In this document: positions 11,024-18,866 of the stretch, one piece after another
Layout: each line of letters begins with the position of its first letter
Position numbering within the stretch: position 1 is the stretch's first letter
DNA from: Duganella dendranthematis
GTDB lineage: Bacteria > Pseudomonadota > Gammaproteobacteria > Burkholderiales > Burkholderiaceae_D
Assembly (NCBI RefSeq): GCF_012849375.1
Contig: NZ_CP051684.1
Span: forward strand, 1,798,001 to 1,862,000
Length of the DNA stretch: 64,000 nt
Direction: 5' to 3'
The notes under the pieces: model-generated
What the model was told of the DNA's origin: nothing
The model's database searches: none
What the model saw: the letters and a program-made list of their open reading frames with translations, nothing else
Made by a program: the position numbers and the translations under genes

Positions 11024-12400
11024 ATGAGCACCGCCCCTTCCGCCCTGCCGCAAGAATCGCCGGCCGCCGCCGCTGCGCCATCGACGCCGACACCGCCGCC
11101 ATCGCTGCTGCGCGCCATGTTCGCGCGCAATACGCCGATGCTGTGGGTGCCGAGCGGCTACTTCGCCATGGCGCTGACCTACGTGATGCTGACCAGCGTC
11201 ACCTCCATCATGTTCAAGAACCTGGGCATGGACAACGGCCAGGCCGCGCAATACGCCAGCTACCTGATCCTGGCCTACACCATCAAGCCGCTGTTTGCGC
11301 CGTTCGTGGAAATGTACCGCACCAAGAAGTTCTTCGTGCTGTGCGCGCAACTGATCGTCGGCGTCGGCTTTGCCGGCGTGGCGCTGGCGATGTCGCTGCC
11401 GGACTACATGGTCATCATGGTGTTCCTGTTCGGCATACTGTCGCTGGTCGGCGCCACGCAGGATATCGCCTCGGACGGTGTCTACGTCACCGCGCTCGAT
11501 GGCAAGACCCAGTCGCTGTTCTGCGGCATCCAGAGCCTGAGCTGGAACATCGGGCCCATCGTCGCCTCGGGCGGCATGGTGTACCTGAGCGGCTGGCTGC
11601 ACACCCATTACTTCCACCACCAGGCCGGCGTGTTCGGTCCGGAGTGGATCGAATCGTGGCGCGTGATCTTCTTCATCGTCGCCGGCATCACCATCCTCAC
11701 CGCGCTGTGGCATATGCGCGTGATGCCGGATGGCGCCAAGGCCGAAAACGCGCCGAAGTCGGCGGCCGAAGCGGCCTTCATCCTCAAGGATTCCTTCGTC
11801 ACCTTCTTCCAGAAGCGCGACGTCTGGCTGATGGTTGGCTTTGCGTTTGTGTTCCGCCTCAGTATCGGCCTGCTGGAAAAAATCGGTCCCTTCTTCATGG
11901 TCGATCCGGTGGCGCAGGGTGGCCTTGGCCTGTCGAACGAGATGCTGGGTCTGATCTACGGCACCTATGGCCTGATCGCGGTGCTGGTTGGTTCGCTGCT
12001 GGGCGGGATCTTCGTGGCCCGTCGCGGCTTGCAGAACACCCTGTTCACCCTGTGCTGCGCGGTCAATATCCCCAACGTCACCTTTCTGTTGATGAGCATT
12101 TACCAGCCGGATAACCTGATGATCATCAGCGCCGGCGTGGCGGTCGAGAAGTTCTTCTACGGCTTCGGCTCGGTGGGTTTCATGATCTACCTGATGCAGC
12201 AACTGGCGCCGGGCAAATACACCACCACCCACTACGCCTTCGGCACCGGCCTGATGGGCCTGTGCATGATGGTGACCGGTGTGGTCAGCGGCCACCTGCA
12301 GCAGATGCTGGGCTATGTGCACTACTTCTGGCTGGTGATGGCGGCGACCATTCCGTCGTTCCTGGTTACGTGGTTCGCGCCGTTCCATAATAAGGAGTAA
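11024..12400 (+). CDS. AmpG-like major facilitator permease
   Basis: This 458-residue protein has about twelve hydrophobic helices and the segment GILSLVGATQDIASDGVYVTALD, the D-rich loop typical of AmpG/PAT-type permeases. AmpG itself imports muropeptides, but members beside glycosidases are thought to carry sugars. Its place directly after the GH1 gene suggests uptake of a beta-glucoside. The start at MSTAPS is chosen because the preceding in-frame codons have no hydrophobic or conserved character. The last 35 bp overlap the convergent acyltransferase gene. Confidence 0.85.
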   Translation: MSTAPSALPQESPAAAAAPSTPTPPPSLLRAMFARNTPMLWVPSGYFAMALTYVMLTSVTSIMFKNLGMDNGQAAQYASYLILAYTIKPLFAPFVEMYRTKKFFVLCAQLIVGVGFAGVALAMSLPDYMVIMVFLFGILSLVGATQDIASDGVYVTALDGKTQSLFCGIQSLSWNIGPIVASGGMVYLSGWLHTHYFHHQAGVFGPEWIESWRVIFFIVAGITILTALWHMRVMPDGAKAENAPKSAAEAAFILKDSFVTFFQKRDVWLMVGFAFVFRLSIGLLEKIGPFFMVDPVAQGGLGLSNEMLGLIYGTYGLIAVLVGSLLGGIFVARRGLQNTLFTLCCAVNIPNVTFLLMSIYQPDNLMIISAGVAVEKFFYGFGSVGFMIYLMQQLAPGKYTTTHYAFGTGLMGLCMMVTGVVSGHLQQMLGYVHYFWLVMAATIPSFLVTWFAPFHNKE

Positions 12401-13421
12401 GCGGGAACCAGGCCGCGCGCAGGCGCATGAAGGGCTGCTCGATCAATTGATACAGCAGCCATCCGCCGCCCACGCCGGCCAGCATCACCACCGCAATACC
12501 GGGCGCCGCATGACGGTCCAGCGGCAGCCCCTCCCCCACCACTTTGAACAGCGGCTTGTGCGCCAGGTAGATCGCGTACGACCACAGGGCCAGACTCTCC
12601 GCCCCCGGCACCCGCACGCGCGTCAGCAGCGATGAAGGACTGAGGGCCGCCATCAGCAGCAGGCTGAAACTCAGCGCCAGCAACGTAAAGCCGAACGCCG
12701 TCATGAAGAACGATTCGTCGTCGAAGTGCGCCAGCAGTATGCCGGCCATCGCCAGTCCCGCGACCAGCAGCAGATTGCCGTGCCGCAGAATACGCTCGTA
12801 CAGTGCAGCGTGATGGTTCTTCAGCAGGGCGATCGCCACGCCGGGCAGCAGTTCGTCGAAGCGCGCGAAGGTGGAGTAATACAGCTCCTGCGAAAACGGC
12901 TGCATGCCGTGCGACCAGCCGTTGATACGAAAGGCGGTGGCGCCCGCCACGGCCAGCGCCATGCCGGCCCAGATCCAGCGCGGACGGCGCAGCAGCAGGA
13001 GCGCCAGCGGCAGGATCAGGTAGAACTGTTCCTCGATACACAGCGACCACGAATGGGTGAAGGTCTGGCCGTATTGCAGGCCGATGTTCTGCGTGAAGGT
13101 AAGGAAGCGCCATAGCGGCGCGGTGGCGCTGCCGCCGAGCGTTGACGGCAGCAGGAAGTACGCGGCCAGCACCACGTAGTAGTTCGGCACGGTGCGCAGC
13201 AGGCGGCGGCCGAAGAAAGTCGATAGCGGCATGCGCTGCACCAGCAGTTGATTGCCGATCAGGTATCCGCTCAATACAAAGAACAGGTCCACGCCGGCCC
13301 AGCCGATGCGTCCCGCCTCGCCAAAGTCGCGGCCACCGGCCACCACGCCGTAGTGGTACATCAGCACCAGCACAATCGCCGCGGCGCGCAAGGTATCCAG
13401 CCCGTGTATCCTGCCCTTCAT
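12366..13421 (-). CDS. Acyltransferase 3 (OafA/YrhL-type) membrane protein
   Basis: The start MKGRIHGLDTLRAAAIVLVLMYHYGV contains the family motif RA(A)AI..V...H with its catalytic histidine. The ten or so hydrophobic helices include GVDLFFVLSGYLIGNQL and HSWSLCIEEQFYLILPL, both standard for acyltransferase 3. Such enzymes O-acylate envelope sugars or lipopolysaccharide. At 351 residues it is a stand-alone domain without an SGNH partner. The reading frame stays open far upstream, but that stretch is antisense to the histidine kinase gene and lacks family similarity. Confidence 0.92.
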   Translation of the reverse strand: MKGRIHGLDTLRAAAIVLVLMYHYGVVAGGRDFGEAGRIGWAGVDLFFVLSGYLIGNQLLVQRMPLSTFFGRRLLRTVPNYYVVLAAYFLLPSTLGGSATAPLWRFLTFTQNIGLQYGQTFTHSWSLCIEEQFYLILPLALLLLRRPRWIWAGMALAVAGATAFRINGWSHGMQPFSQELYYSTFARFDELLPGVAIALLKNHHAALYERILRHGNLLLVAGLAMAGILLAHFDDESFFMTAFGFTLLALSFSLLLMAALSPSSLLTRVRVPGAESLALWSYAIYLAHKPLFKVVGEGLPLDRHAAPGIAVVMLAGVGGGWLLYQLIEQPFMRLRAAWFPLTPYYGTARTT

Positions 13422-13553
13422 TGTGTTCCTTTGAGATTTGCAAAAGGCGATTCTGCCGCCGCCGCGCGGCCTTGCGCAAGGCGTGGGACGAAAGCCCGGT
13501 TCCATGTGACGCAGCTGCCCGGCAGCGCAAAACGCCCTGCTATACTCGCGCCG

Positions 13554-14711
13554 ATGACCTCCCCGCCCAACGCCAAACTCGCAACCGCGCGCGCCATGCC
13601 AGGCAACGTGTCGCCGACCGCCGACGCGCATGGGACGCCGCGTCCGCGCTGGACCGCCGTGCTGCAAGCGGTGGTGCTGAACGTGCTGGCATGGGCCGTG
13701 ATCAGCGCTGCCGGCGCTTACGGTGCGGCCAGCGCCACCAGCTTCCTGCGGCTCTGGCAGCAGTGGTGCATCGACTACCTGCCGATGCTGCTGATGAGCG
13801 CAGCGCTGTGTCTCGCGCTGCTGCGCTGGCCCACGCTGTTTGAACCATGGCGCAACATCGTCGGCTTCTTCATCGTGGTGATGGTCGTGTTCCAGCCGCT
13901 GCAATGGCTTTATGTAGACTGGGTCCGCCACGGCGGCGACGTCGCCGGCATCAACCTGGAAAACATCTACCAGGCGCGCCTGCGCATGCGCCGTTTCAGC
14001 TGGTTCGTCACCGGCGCCACCTTCGCCATCATCGTCGGCATTGGCAACTGGCGACTGGCGCGCGCACGGGAACGAGCCTTGCAACGCACGCACACGCACA
14101 ACCTCGAACTGTCGCTGGCACTGGAGCAGCAGCGCATGCTGTCCCTGCGCGCGCAGCTGGAACCGCACTTCATCTTCAACGCCCTGAACGCCATCAGCGC
14201 CCTGGTGCGGGATGGCGACAAGGCCGTATCCCTGCAAGGCATCAGCCGCCTGAGCGACTTGCTGCGCTACGCACTATCTGCCAGCCTGCGCGACACCGTC
14301 CGCCTCGGCGAAGAACTGCAATTCATCCACGATTACACCGACCTGCAAAGGCTGCGCTACGGCGACCGCCTGCACATCGATATCCACTGCGACGACGCCG
14401 CGCTGCACGAAGCCCAGTGCCCGCCGCTGTTGCTGCAACCGCTGATTGAAAACGCGTTGCGTCACGACCTTGATGGCCACGACGGCCGCAGCGACATTCG
14501 CGTCCACATCACGCGCCACAACTCCGAACTGCTGATGACCGTCTCCAATCCCCTCAGCGCACAAGCGCCGGCCAATCCCGGCACCGGCCTCGGATTGAAA
14601 AACACGCGCGAGCGGCTGATGATGTTTAACCCAGCCGCTTCGCTGCACACTGAAACGCGCGGCGACCGCTTCTACGCCGCAATCCGCCTGCCGCTGGGAG
14701 ACTGGGATTGA
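13554..14711 (+). CDS. LytS/YehU-type sensor histidine kinase
   Basis: The protein has 385 residues. About four N-terminal membrane helices (TAVLQAVVLNVLAWAVISAA and later segments) are followed by a short coiled region and the His_kinase domain with LEPHFIFNALNAISALVRDG; His205 is the likely phosphorylation site. The ATPase part has QPLIENALRH and GTGLGLKNTRERL. It phosphorylates the LytTR regulator encoded next, with which it shares a 4-bp overlap. The signal sensed is unknown. Confidence 0.92.
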   Translation: MTSPPNAKLATARAMPGNVSPTADAHGTPRPRWTAVLQAVVLNVLAWAVISAAGAYGAASATSFLRLWQQWCIDYLPMLLMSAALCLALLRWPTLFEPWRNIVGFFIVVMVVFQPLQWLYVDWVRHGGDVAGINLENIYQARLRMRRFSWFVTGATFAIIVGIGNWRLARARERALQRTHTHNLELSLALEQQRMLSLRAQLEPHFIFNALNAISALVRDGDKAVSLQGISRLSDLLRYALSASLRDTVRLGEELQFIHDYTDLQRLRYGDRLHIDIHCDDAALHEAQCPPLLLQPLIENALRHDLDGHDGRSDIRVHITRHNSELLMTVSNPLSAQAPANPGTGLGLKNTRERLMMFNPAASLHTETRGDRFYAAIRLPLGDWD

Positions 14712-15472
14712 TCCGCTATATCATCGTTGACGACGAAGCGCCCGGCCGCGCCAACCTGCGCCTGGCCATGGAGGCGCAAGCCGGCTGGCAGCTGCTGGCC
14801 GAATGCGACAGCGCCGCCGCCGCCCGCGAGGCCATGGCGCGCACGCCGGCCGACGTGATTTTCCTCGACATCCAGATGCCGCGCGAAAGCGGCCTGGAAC
14901 TGGCGCGTGAACTCAGTCGCGTGCCGGCGCCGCCGTTGATCGTCTTCGTCACCGCCTACAACACCCACGCGGTGGACGCGTTTGAAGTCCACGCGCTGGA
15001 CTACCTGCTCAAGCCCATCGACGACCGCCGGCTGGCGCAAGCCATCGAGCGCGCCAACGCCATGCTCGGCCTGCGCCAGCACGACGCCTACCGCGCCGCG
15101 CTGCAAGGCTACACCGCCGCCACCCACACGCAGCAAATGGAAAGCTTCAGCGTGCGCTCGGTGGGCAGCATCGAGCAGATCCCCGTGCGGGATGTGCTGT
15201 GGCTACAGGCGGCGGGAAATTATGTGGAGTTGCATCTGGCGGCGCGCACGGTGCTGCACCGCGTACCGCTCAGCCGCGTCGAGCAACTGCTGCGGACAGA
15301 GGATTTCCTCCGCGTGCACCGCACCGCCATCGTGCGGCGCGATCAGGTACGACGCTTGTCGGTGGTGGGCGACGGCCGCTATCAACTGACGCTGGCCTGC
15401 GGCGCGCAACTGGCGGTGAGTGCGCGTCATCTGCCGGAACTGAAAACCTGTCTAGGCGTCGCCGGTCAGTGA
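14708..15472 (+). CDS. LytTR-family response regulator
   Basis: The gene starts with TTG inside the TTGA that also ends the kinase gene, so translation is coupled. The receiver domain opens IRYIIVDDEAPGRANL, and Asp54 in VIFLDIQMP is the phosphorylation site. The C-terminal LytTR DNA-binding domain includes LWLQAAGNYVELHLAARTVLHRVPLSRVEQLL and FLRVHRTAIVRRDQVRRL. The pair resembles LytSR, BtsSR and YehUT. Target genes are not apparent here. The 3' end overlaps a small convergent gene by 21 bp. Confidence 0.93.
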   Translation: MIRYIIVDDEAPGRANLRLAMEAQAGWQLLAECDSAAAAREAMARTPADVIFLDIQMPRESGLELARELSRVPAPPLIVFVTAYNTHAVDAFEVHALDYLLKPIDDRRLAQAIERANAMLGLRQHDAYRAALQGYTAATHTQQMESFSVRSVGSIEQIPVRDVLWLQAAGNYVELHLAARTVLHRVPLSRVEQLLRTEDFLRVHRTAIVRRDQVRRLSVVGDGRYQLTLACGAQLAVSARHLPELKTCLGVAGQ

Positions 15473-15685
15473 CCGCAAATCTTCCTCGCGCACGCGGCGT
15501 TCGGGGGACAGCACGCGGGCGATGACTTGCGCATTGAGGCCCATATTCTGCAGCATCTCTACCGCGCCGGGCGTGCCGATATCGCGCTGCACCTGCAATG
15601 CCTGCCGCACGATGAAATCAAACGAATGCCAACCCGCGGTATCGGACGTCTGCGGCCGTTGGCGCCTGTCGTGTTCCGGTGTCAT
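15452..15685 (-). CDS. Small conserved-looking hypothetical protein
   Basis: The 77-residue product has no recognised domain. Its C-terminal half (GTPGAVEMLQNMGLNAQVIARVLSPERRVREEDL) reads as a folded helical segment. The codon choice fits the neighbouring GC-rich genes, and its ATG lies after an AGGACGCC-like stretch. It overlaps the end of the LytTR regulator gene tail to tail. Function unknown; it could be a small regulator, but nothing shows that. Confidence 0.55.
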   Translation of the reverse strand: MTPEHDRRQRPQTSDTAGWHSFDFIVRQALQVQRDIGTPGAVEMLQNMGLNAQVIARVLSPERRVREEDLRSLTGDA

Positions 15686-15753
15686 GATGGCGTCCTCCCC
15701 TTTGCATCCGCATAGATTAACGCAAGATGGGGCCGCGTGCGCGTCCGGTACGC

Positions 15754-16919
15754 TTATTCCTTGGCCGGGTCGTAAGACAGCTGTGGCCGGTAACCTTCCG
15801 GTGCAATCGAGGTATCAAACGGATAGTTAGCCAGGTTTTGCTGGTCCAGCATCCCCAGCTTGACCAGGATGGTGTGCGGCTGCTCCCTGGTACGGCCTTC
15901 CAGCAGGTTGACGGCGGCGTTGATCGCCACCCGCGCCTGGCTGACGCCCTTGGTATCGGCCGCCGCCGAGATTTCCTTGCTGCGAATCAACTGCGCGATT
16001 TCGCCGGTGAGGTCGAACGCCACCACACGGATCTTGTCGTCCAGCTTGGCTGCCTTGATCGGCCCCAGCGCCGCCGGCGCGCAGCCGGTGCAGCCCAGAA
16101 TATAGTCGAGCCGCGCGCCGTGCTTGTTGAGAATGCGTCCGGTCAGCTGCGCCTGCAAGCCGCGCTCACTGTCGCCGTAGCGGATGTCCAGGATATTGAC
16201 CTCGATCGGCGCCTCCTGCGCGGCGATGCGCGCGCCATCCACCTCGCCCTTGACCCAGCCGGCGCCCATCGGCCCCGGCAGCAAGGCAATATTGATGGTT
16301 TTCAGGCCGCGCTGCTGGGCGTCGCGGATGGCCCAGCGGGTCGCTTCCATGCCCATGCTACGCAGCGAGGTGGTGACCTTCAGCGCCAGCTCGTCGCTAC
16401 GGCTGTCGTTGGCCAGCTCCAGCACCGGAATGCCGGCCGCGCGCGCCTTGGCAATGGACAGGTTATTGGCCGTCATGCTGATCGGCGACACCACGATGGC
16501 GTCATACCTGGCGGCGATGGCTTCATCCATTTTCTGCAACTGTCCATGCAGGTCGTCGTAGCCGGTGGCGGGCAGGATATCGACCGCCACGCCCAGCCGC
16601 CTGGCCTCGCTGATGACGCCGTAAGCCACGCCGGCCCAGTACGGATCTTTCATGTGCGGGAACAGGAAGGCGATGCGCCAGTGCTTGCCGGCATGCGCGG
16701 CCGGCGGATACACACCCGCCACCACGCGGCCGCTGGCCAGCGCATCGTCGGCAGTGCCGTTGGCCTGCACCGGGCGGAAGATGGAATTGACGGGTATCGG
16801 TGCGAACGTCTGCGCGGACTTGCTGGACGCCTGCTGCGTCGGCCCGGCCGCGAGGCATACACCGGCTGTCGCCAACAGCGAGAGGGAGAGCAAGCCCAGG
16901 GGAACAAACCTATCTTCAT
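15754..16919 (-). CDS. TorT-like periplasmic binding protein, apparent frameshift in the signal peptide
   Basis: The main frame encodes a ribose-binding-type fold: WRIAFLFPHMKDPYWAGVAYGVISEARRLGV, then DAIVVSPISMTANNLSIAKARAAGIPV and later CTGCAPAALGPIKAAKLDD. It resembles TorT, the periplasmic partner of the TMAO sensor TorS. The natural ATG (MKIGLF) is in another frame. Adding one base to the G run at 16899-16902 would join it to PLGLLSLSLLATAGVCLAAG, a perfect signal peptide. As written, only a TTG at 16893 could start the frame. It follows another binding-protein gene by 5 bp. No torS or torR is adjacent. Confidence 0.75.
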
Positions 16920-16924
16920 TATCG

Positions 16925-17728
16925 TTATCCGCGTTTATCCGCACAGTTGGCGGCGGGACGGGCGGTGTCGGCAGCGGGCACCAGCACGCCATTGCGCGCA
17001 CCCAGCCGCGCCAGTTCACCGGAGCGTACCATTTCCGTGAACAGCACGTTATAACGCGCGCGCACGGCAGAGAATGTGGGATCACGCGGGAAGGCGAGAT
17101 AGCCATCCAGTTGCGTGATGTCGGGACACAGCACCGTCAGCGCACCATCCAGATGCAGGCTGTTGATCAGTGCGGTGCTGTTGCGTTGATTACTGGCCAG
17201 CAGTTCGACGCGGCCATGGGCCAGCATCTGCAGGCCGTTTTCCAGCTGCGGCACCTCGCTGATGTCGAGCAGCTTGCGGGTCTGGTCGAACTGGGCGCCG
17301 TAGTGCCAGCCGCGCACGGCGGCCAGACGATGGTTCTTCAGCGCGGCCAGGTCGCCTTGCCACGGCGGCGCGCTGTCGCGGCGCACGTAAAACACCATAC
17401 GGTCGCGATAAAAAGCTTGATCGAGAAAGGCGAAGCGCAGCAGCCGCTCTGGCGATTTGTAGGGGCCGACCAGGATGTCGGCCTGGGCCCGTTCCACCAT
17501 CGCCTGCGCGCGCGGCCACGGGTAGAGCTGGAAGCGAATCGTATCGCCGGCGCGCGCGGCCAGCAGCCGCAACACGTCCACGCCCAGGCCACGCCACTGG
17601 CCGTCCCTGCCCTGCTCAAAGATATTGCTGAAGGTAGTGCCTACCGCCAGGCGCTCGACTGCATATGCCGGCAGCGGCGCCATCGCACCGATCGCCAAGG
17701 CCAGCAGAAGAGAGGTCGTCTTTCGCAT
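16925..17728 (-). CDS. Family 3 periplasmic solute-binding protein
   Basis: The 267-residue protein has a clear signal peptide (SLLLALAIGAMAPLPAYA) and the two-lobed fold of amino-acid-type binding proteins: GQWRGLGVDVLRLLAARAGDTIRFQLYPWPRAQAMVERAQADILVGPY, then FYRDRMVFYVRRDS. No permease or ATPase genes lie beside it, as is common for the large orphan family of such proteins in Oxalobacteraceae. It is upstream of, and probably cotranscribed with, the TorT-like gene, which suggests the two may serve one sensing system. The ligand is unknown. Confidence 0.85.
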   Translation of the reverse strand: MRKTTSLLLALAIGAMAPLPAYAVERLAVGTTFSNIFEQGRDGQWRGLGVDVLRLLAARAGDTIRFQLYPWPRAQAMVERAQADILVGPYKSPERLLRFAFLDQAFYRDRMVFYVRRDSAPPWQGDLAALKNHRLAAVRGWHYGAQFDQTRKLLDISEVPQLENGLQMLAHGRVELLASNQRNSTALINSLHLDGALTVLCPDITQLDGYLAFPRDPTFSAVRARYNVLFTEMVRSGELARLGARNGVLVPAADTARPAANCADKRG

Positions 17729-17750
17729 CGTGTCTGAATACTAGCATGAG

Positions 17751-18671
17751 CTACTGCAAGTATTGCTGCAAGAATGTGACGGTCTTGTCCACCGTTGGCT
17801 GGAGCCAGGGGTCGAACAGCCAGAATGAATGGGGCGTGCCGGGCAAGATCAGCTCGTCGCTGGCGACGCCGAGCGCCGTCATTTGCTCCCGCATCGCTTC
17901 GCGGCCGGCGGAAAAACGCGGCTGCGCGCTGCCGATAAATAAAATCGGCGGCATGCCGGCGTGGACGTACCGGATCGGCGAGGCTTCGCGCCACAGCACC
18001 GGCTGCTCTTCGTACCGGCCGCCGAACCAGGCGCCGGCCGAGGACGGATTTTTCTTCGGATCGTTCTCGTACTTCAGCGCCAGTTCGGTAGTGAAGTCGG
18101 ACAGGCCGTCGATATTGACGATGCCCTTGACGTCGCCGCCGGCCGTGACGCCGGCCAGACTGGCGATCTGGCCGCCGGCCGAGCCACCGGCCAAGGCGAT
18201 GCGCTGCGCATCGAGGCCGAATTCCACCGCATGCGCGCGCACCCAGCGCACCGCGTCCTGCACGTCCTGCACCGCAGCCGGATAGCGTGCTTCGCCGGAC
18301 AGTCGATAGCTGAGCGTGACCGCCGCGTAGCCGTGCTGGGTCAGCCGCAGCGCCATCGGCACGAATTCGGAACGGTAGCCGGACTTCCAGCCGCCGCCGT
18401 GGACGAACAGCACCACCGGCAGCTTATCGCCGGGCGGGCGGTACAGGTCCAGCTTGAGGCAGCGGGCGCCGTATTGGGCGTAGACCTGATCGGCGACCTT
18501 GCGCACGCCGGGCGGCAGCGCATCGCTGGCGATATGGATGTCGGGATAGTCGCGCACCAGCTTGTCGTAGGTGTGCGGCGCATCGTAGGTATTGGACGGA
18601 TCAGGCGGCGGCTCCACGCACGGCGGCGCGGCCAGCAAAGCGGCGGCAAGAACGGCACTCAGGACAGGCAT
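17751..18671 (-). CDS. Exported alpha/beta hydrolase (carboxylesterase-like)
   Basis: Starting at MPVLSAVLAAALLAAPP gives a signal peptide and a 306-residue esterase of the BD-FAE/hormone-sensitive-lipase type. The oxyanion-hole motif HGGGW is followed by the nucleophile elbow GGSAGG, an Asp in the DPKKNP to GAGAWFG region, and a terminal His in GTPHSFWLFDPW. Such enzymes hydrolyse short acyl esters, some of them on plant polysaccharides. It lies after the TonB receptor on the same strand but behind two hairpins, so it probably has its own promoter. Confidence 0.88.
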   Translation of the reverse strand: MPVLSAVLAAALLAAPPCVEPPPDPSNTYDAPHTYDKLVRDYPDIHIASDALPPGVRKVADQVYAQYGARCLKLDLYRPPGDKLPVVLFVHGGGWKSGYRSEFVPMALRLTQHGYAAVTLSYRLSGEARYPAAVQDVQDAVRWVRAHAVEFGLDAQRIALAGGSAGGQIASLAGVTAGGDVKGIVNIDGLSDFTTELALKYENDPKKNPSSAGAWFGGRYEEQPVLWREASPIRYVHAGMPPILFIGSAQPRFSAGREAMREQMTALGVASDELILPGTPHSFWLFDPWLQPTVDKTVTFLQQYLQ

Positions 18672-18745
18672 CAAGACCCCAGCGAAATACACAGGCCCCC
18701 AGTATAGCGTGCGGCACCAGCTAAACCCGCAAACCACTGCGGCCA

Positions 18746-18773
18746 GGGTCCGACCCCGTACGGGGTCGGACCC
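18746..18773. repeat. Perfect 12-bp inverted repeat (GGGTCCGACCCC)
   Basis: Arms GGGTCCGACCCC and GGGGTCGGACCC flank a GTAC centre, making the whole 28-bp unit a perfect palindrome. It stands between the esterase gene and the receptor terminator. The same motif recurs, as I recall, in intergenic regions of this bacterial family. It could act as a hairpin in either transcript. Confidence 0.7.
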
Positions 18774-18787
18774 TTTCGTTTGGGGTT

Positions 18788-18825
18788 AAAAAAAAACCCC
18801 TCGGCCGGGGACGGCGCGAGGGGTT
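18788..18825 (-). terminator. Terminator of the TonB receptor gene
   Basis: Read on the minus strand, AACCCCTCG pairs with CGAGGGGTT and is followed by a run of nine or more T. It lies about 40 bp after the receptor stop codon. Confidence 0.85.
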
Positions 18826-18866
18826 AAAACCACAGACAACACTGGACTACATGAAAAACACTTTAC

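Noticed and set aside
13248..13553. Upstream extension of the histidine kinase frame
   Set aside because: Opposite the acyltransferase start and upstream DNA, with no helix pattern; the ATG at 13554 follows a normal intergenic gap.
13422..14237. N-terminal extension of the acyltransferase frame
   Set aside because: Runs antisense through the histidine kinase gene; the family start is MKGRIHGLDTLRA, and a full kinase lies on the other strand.
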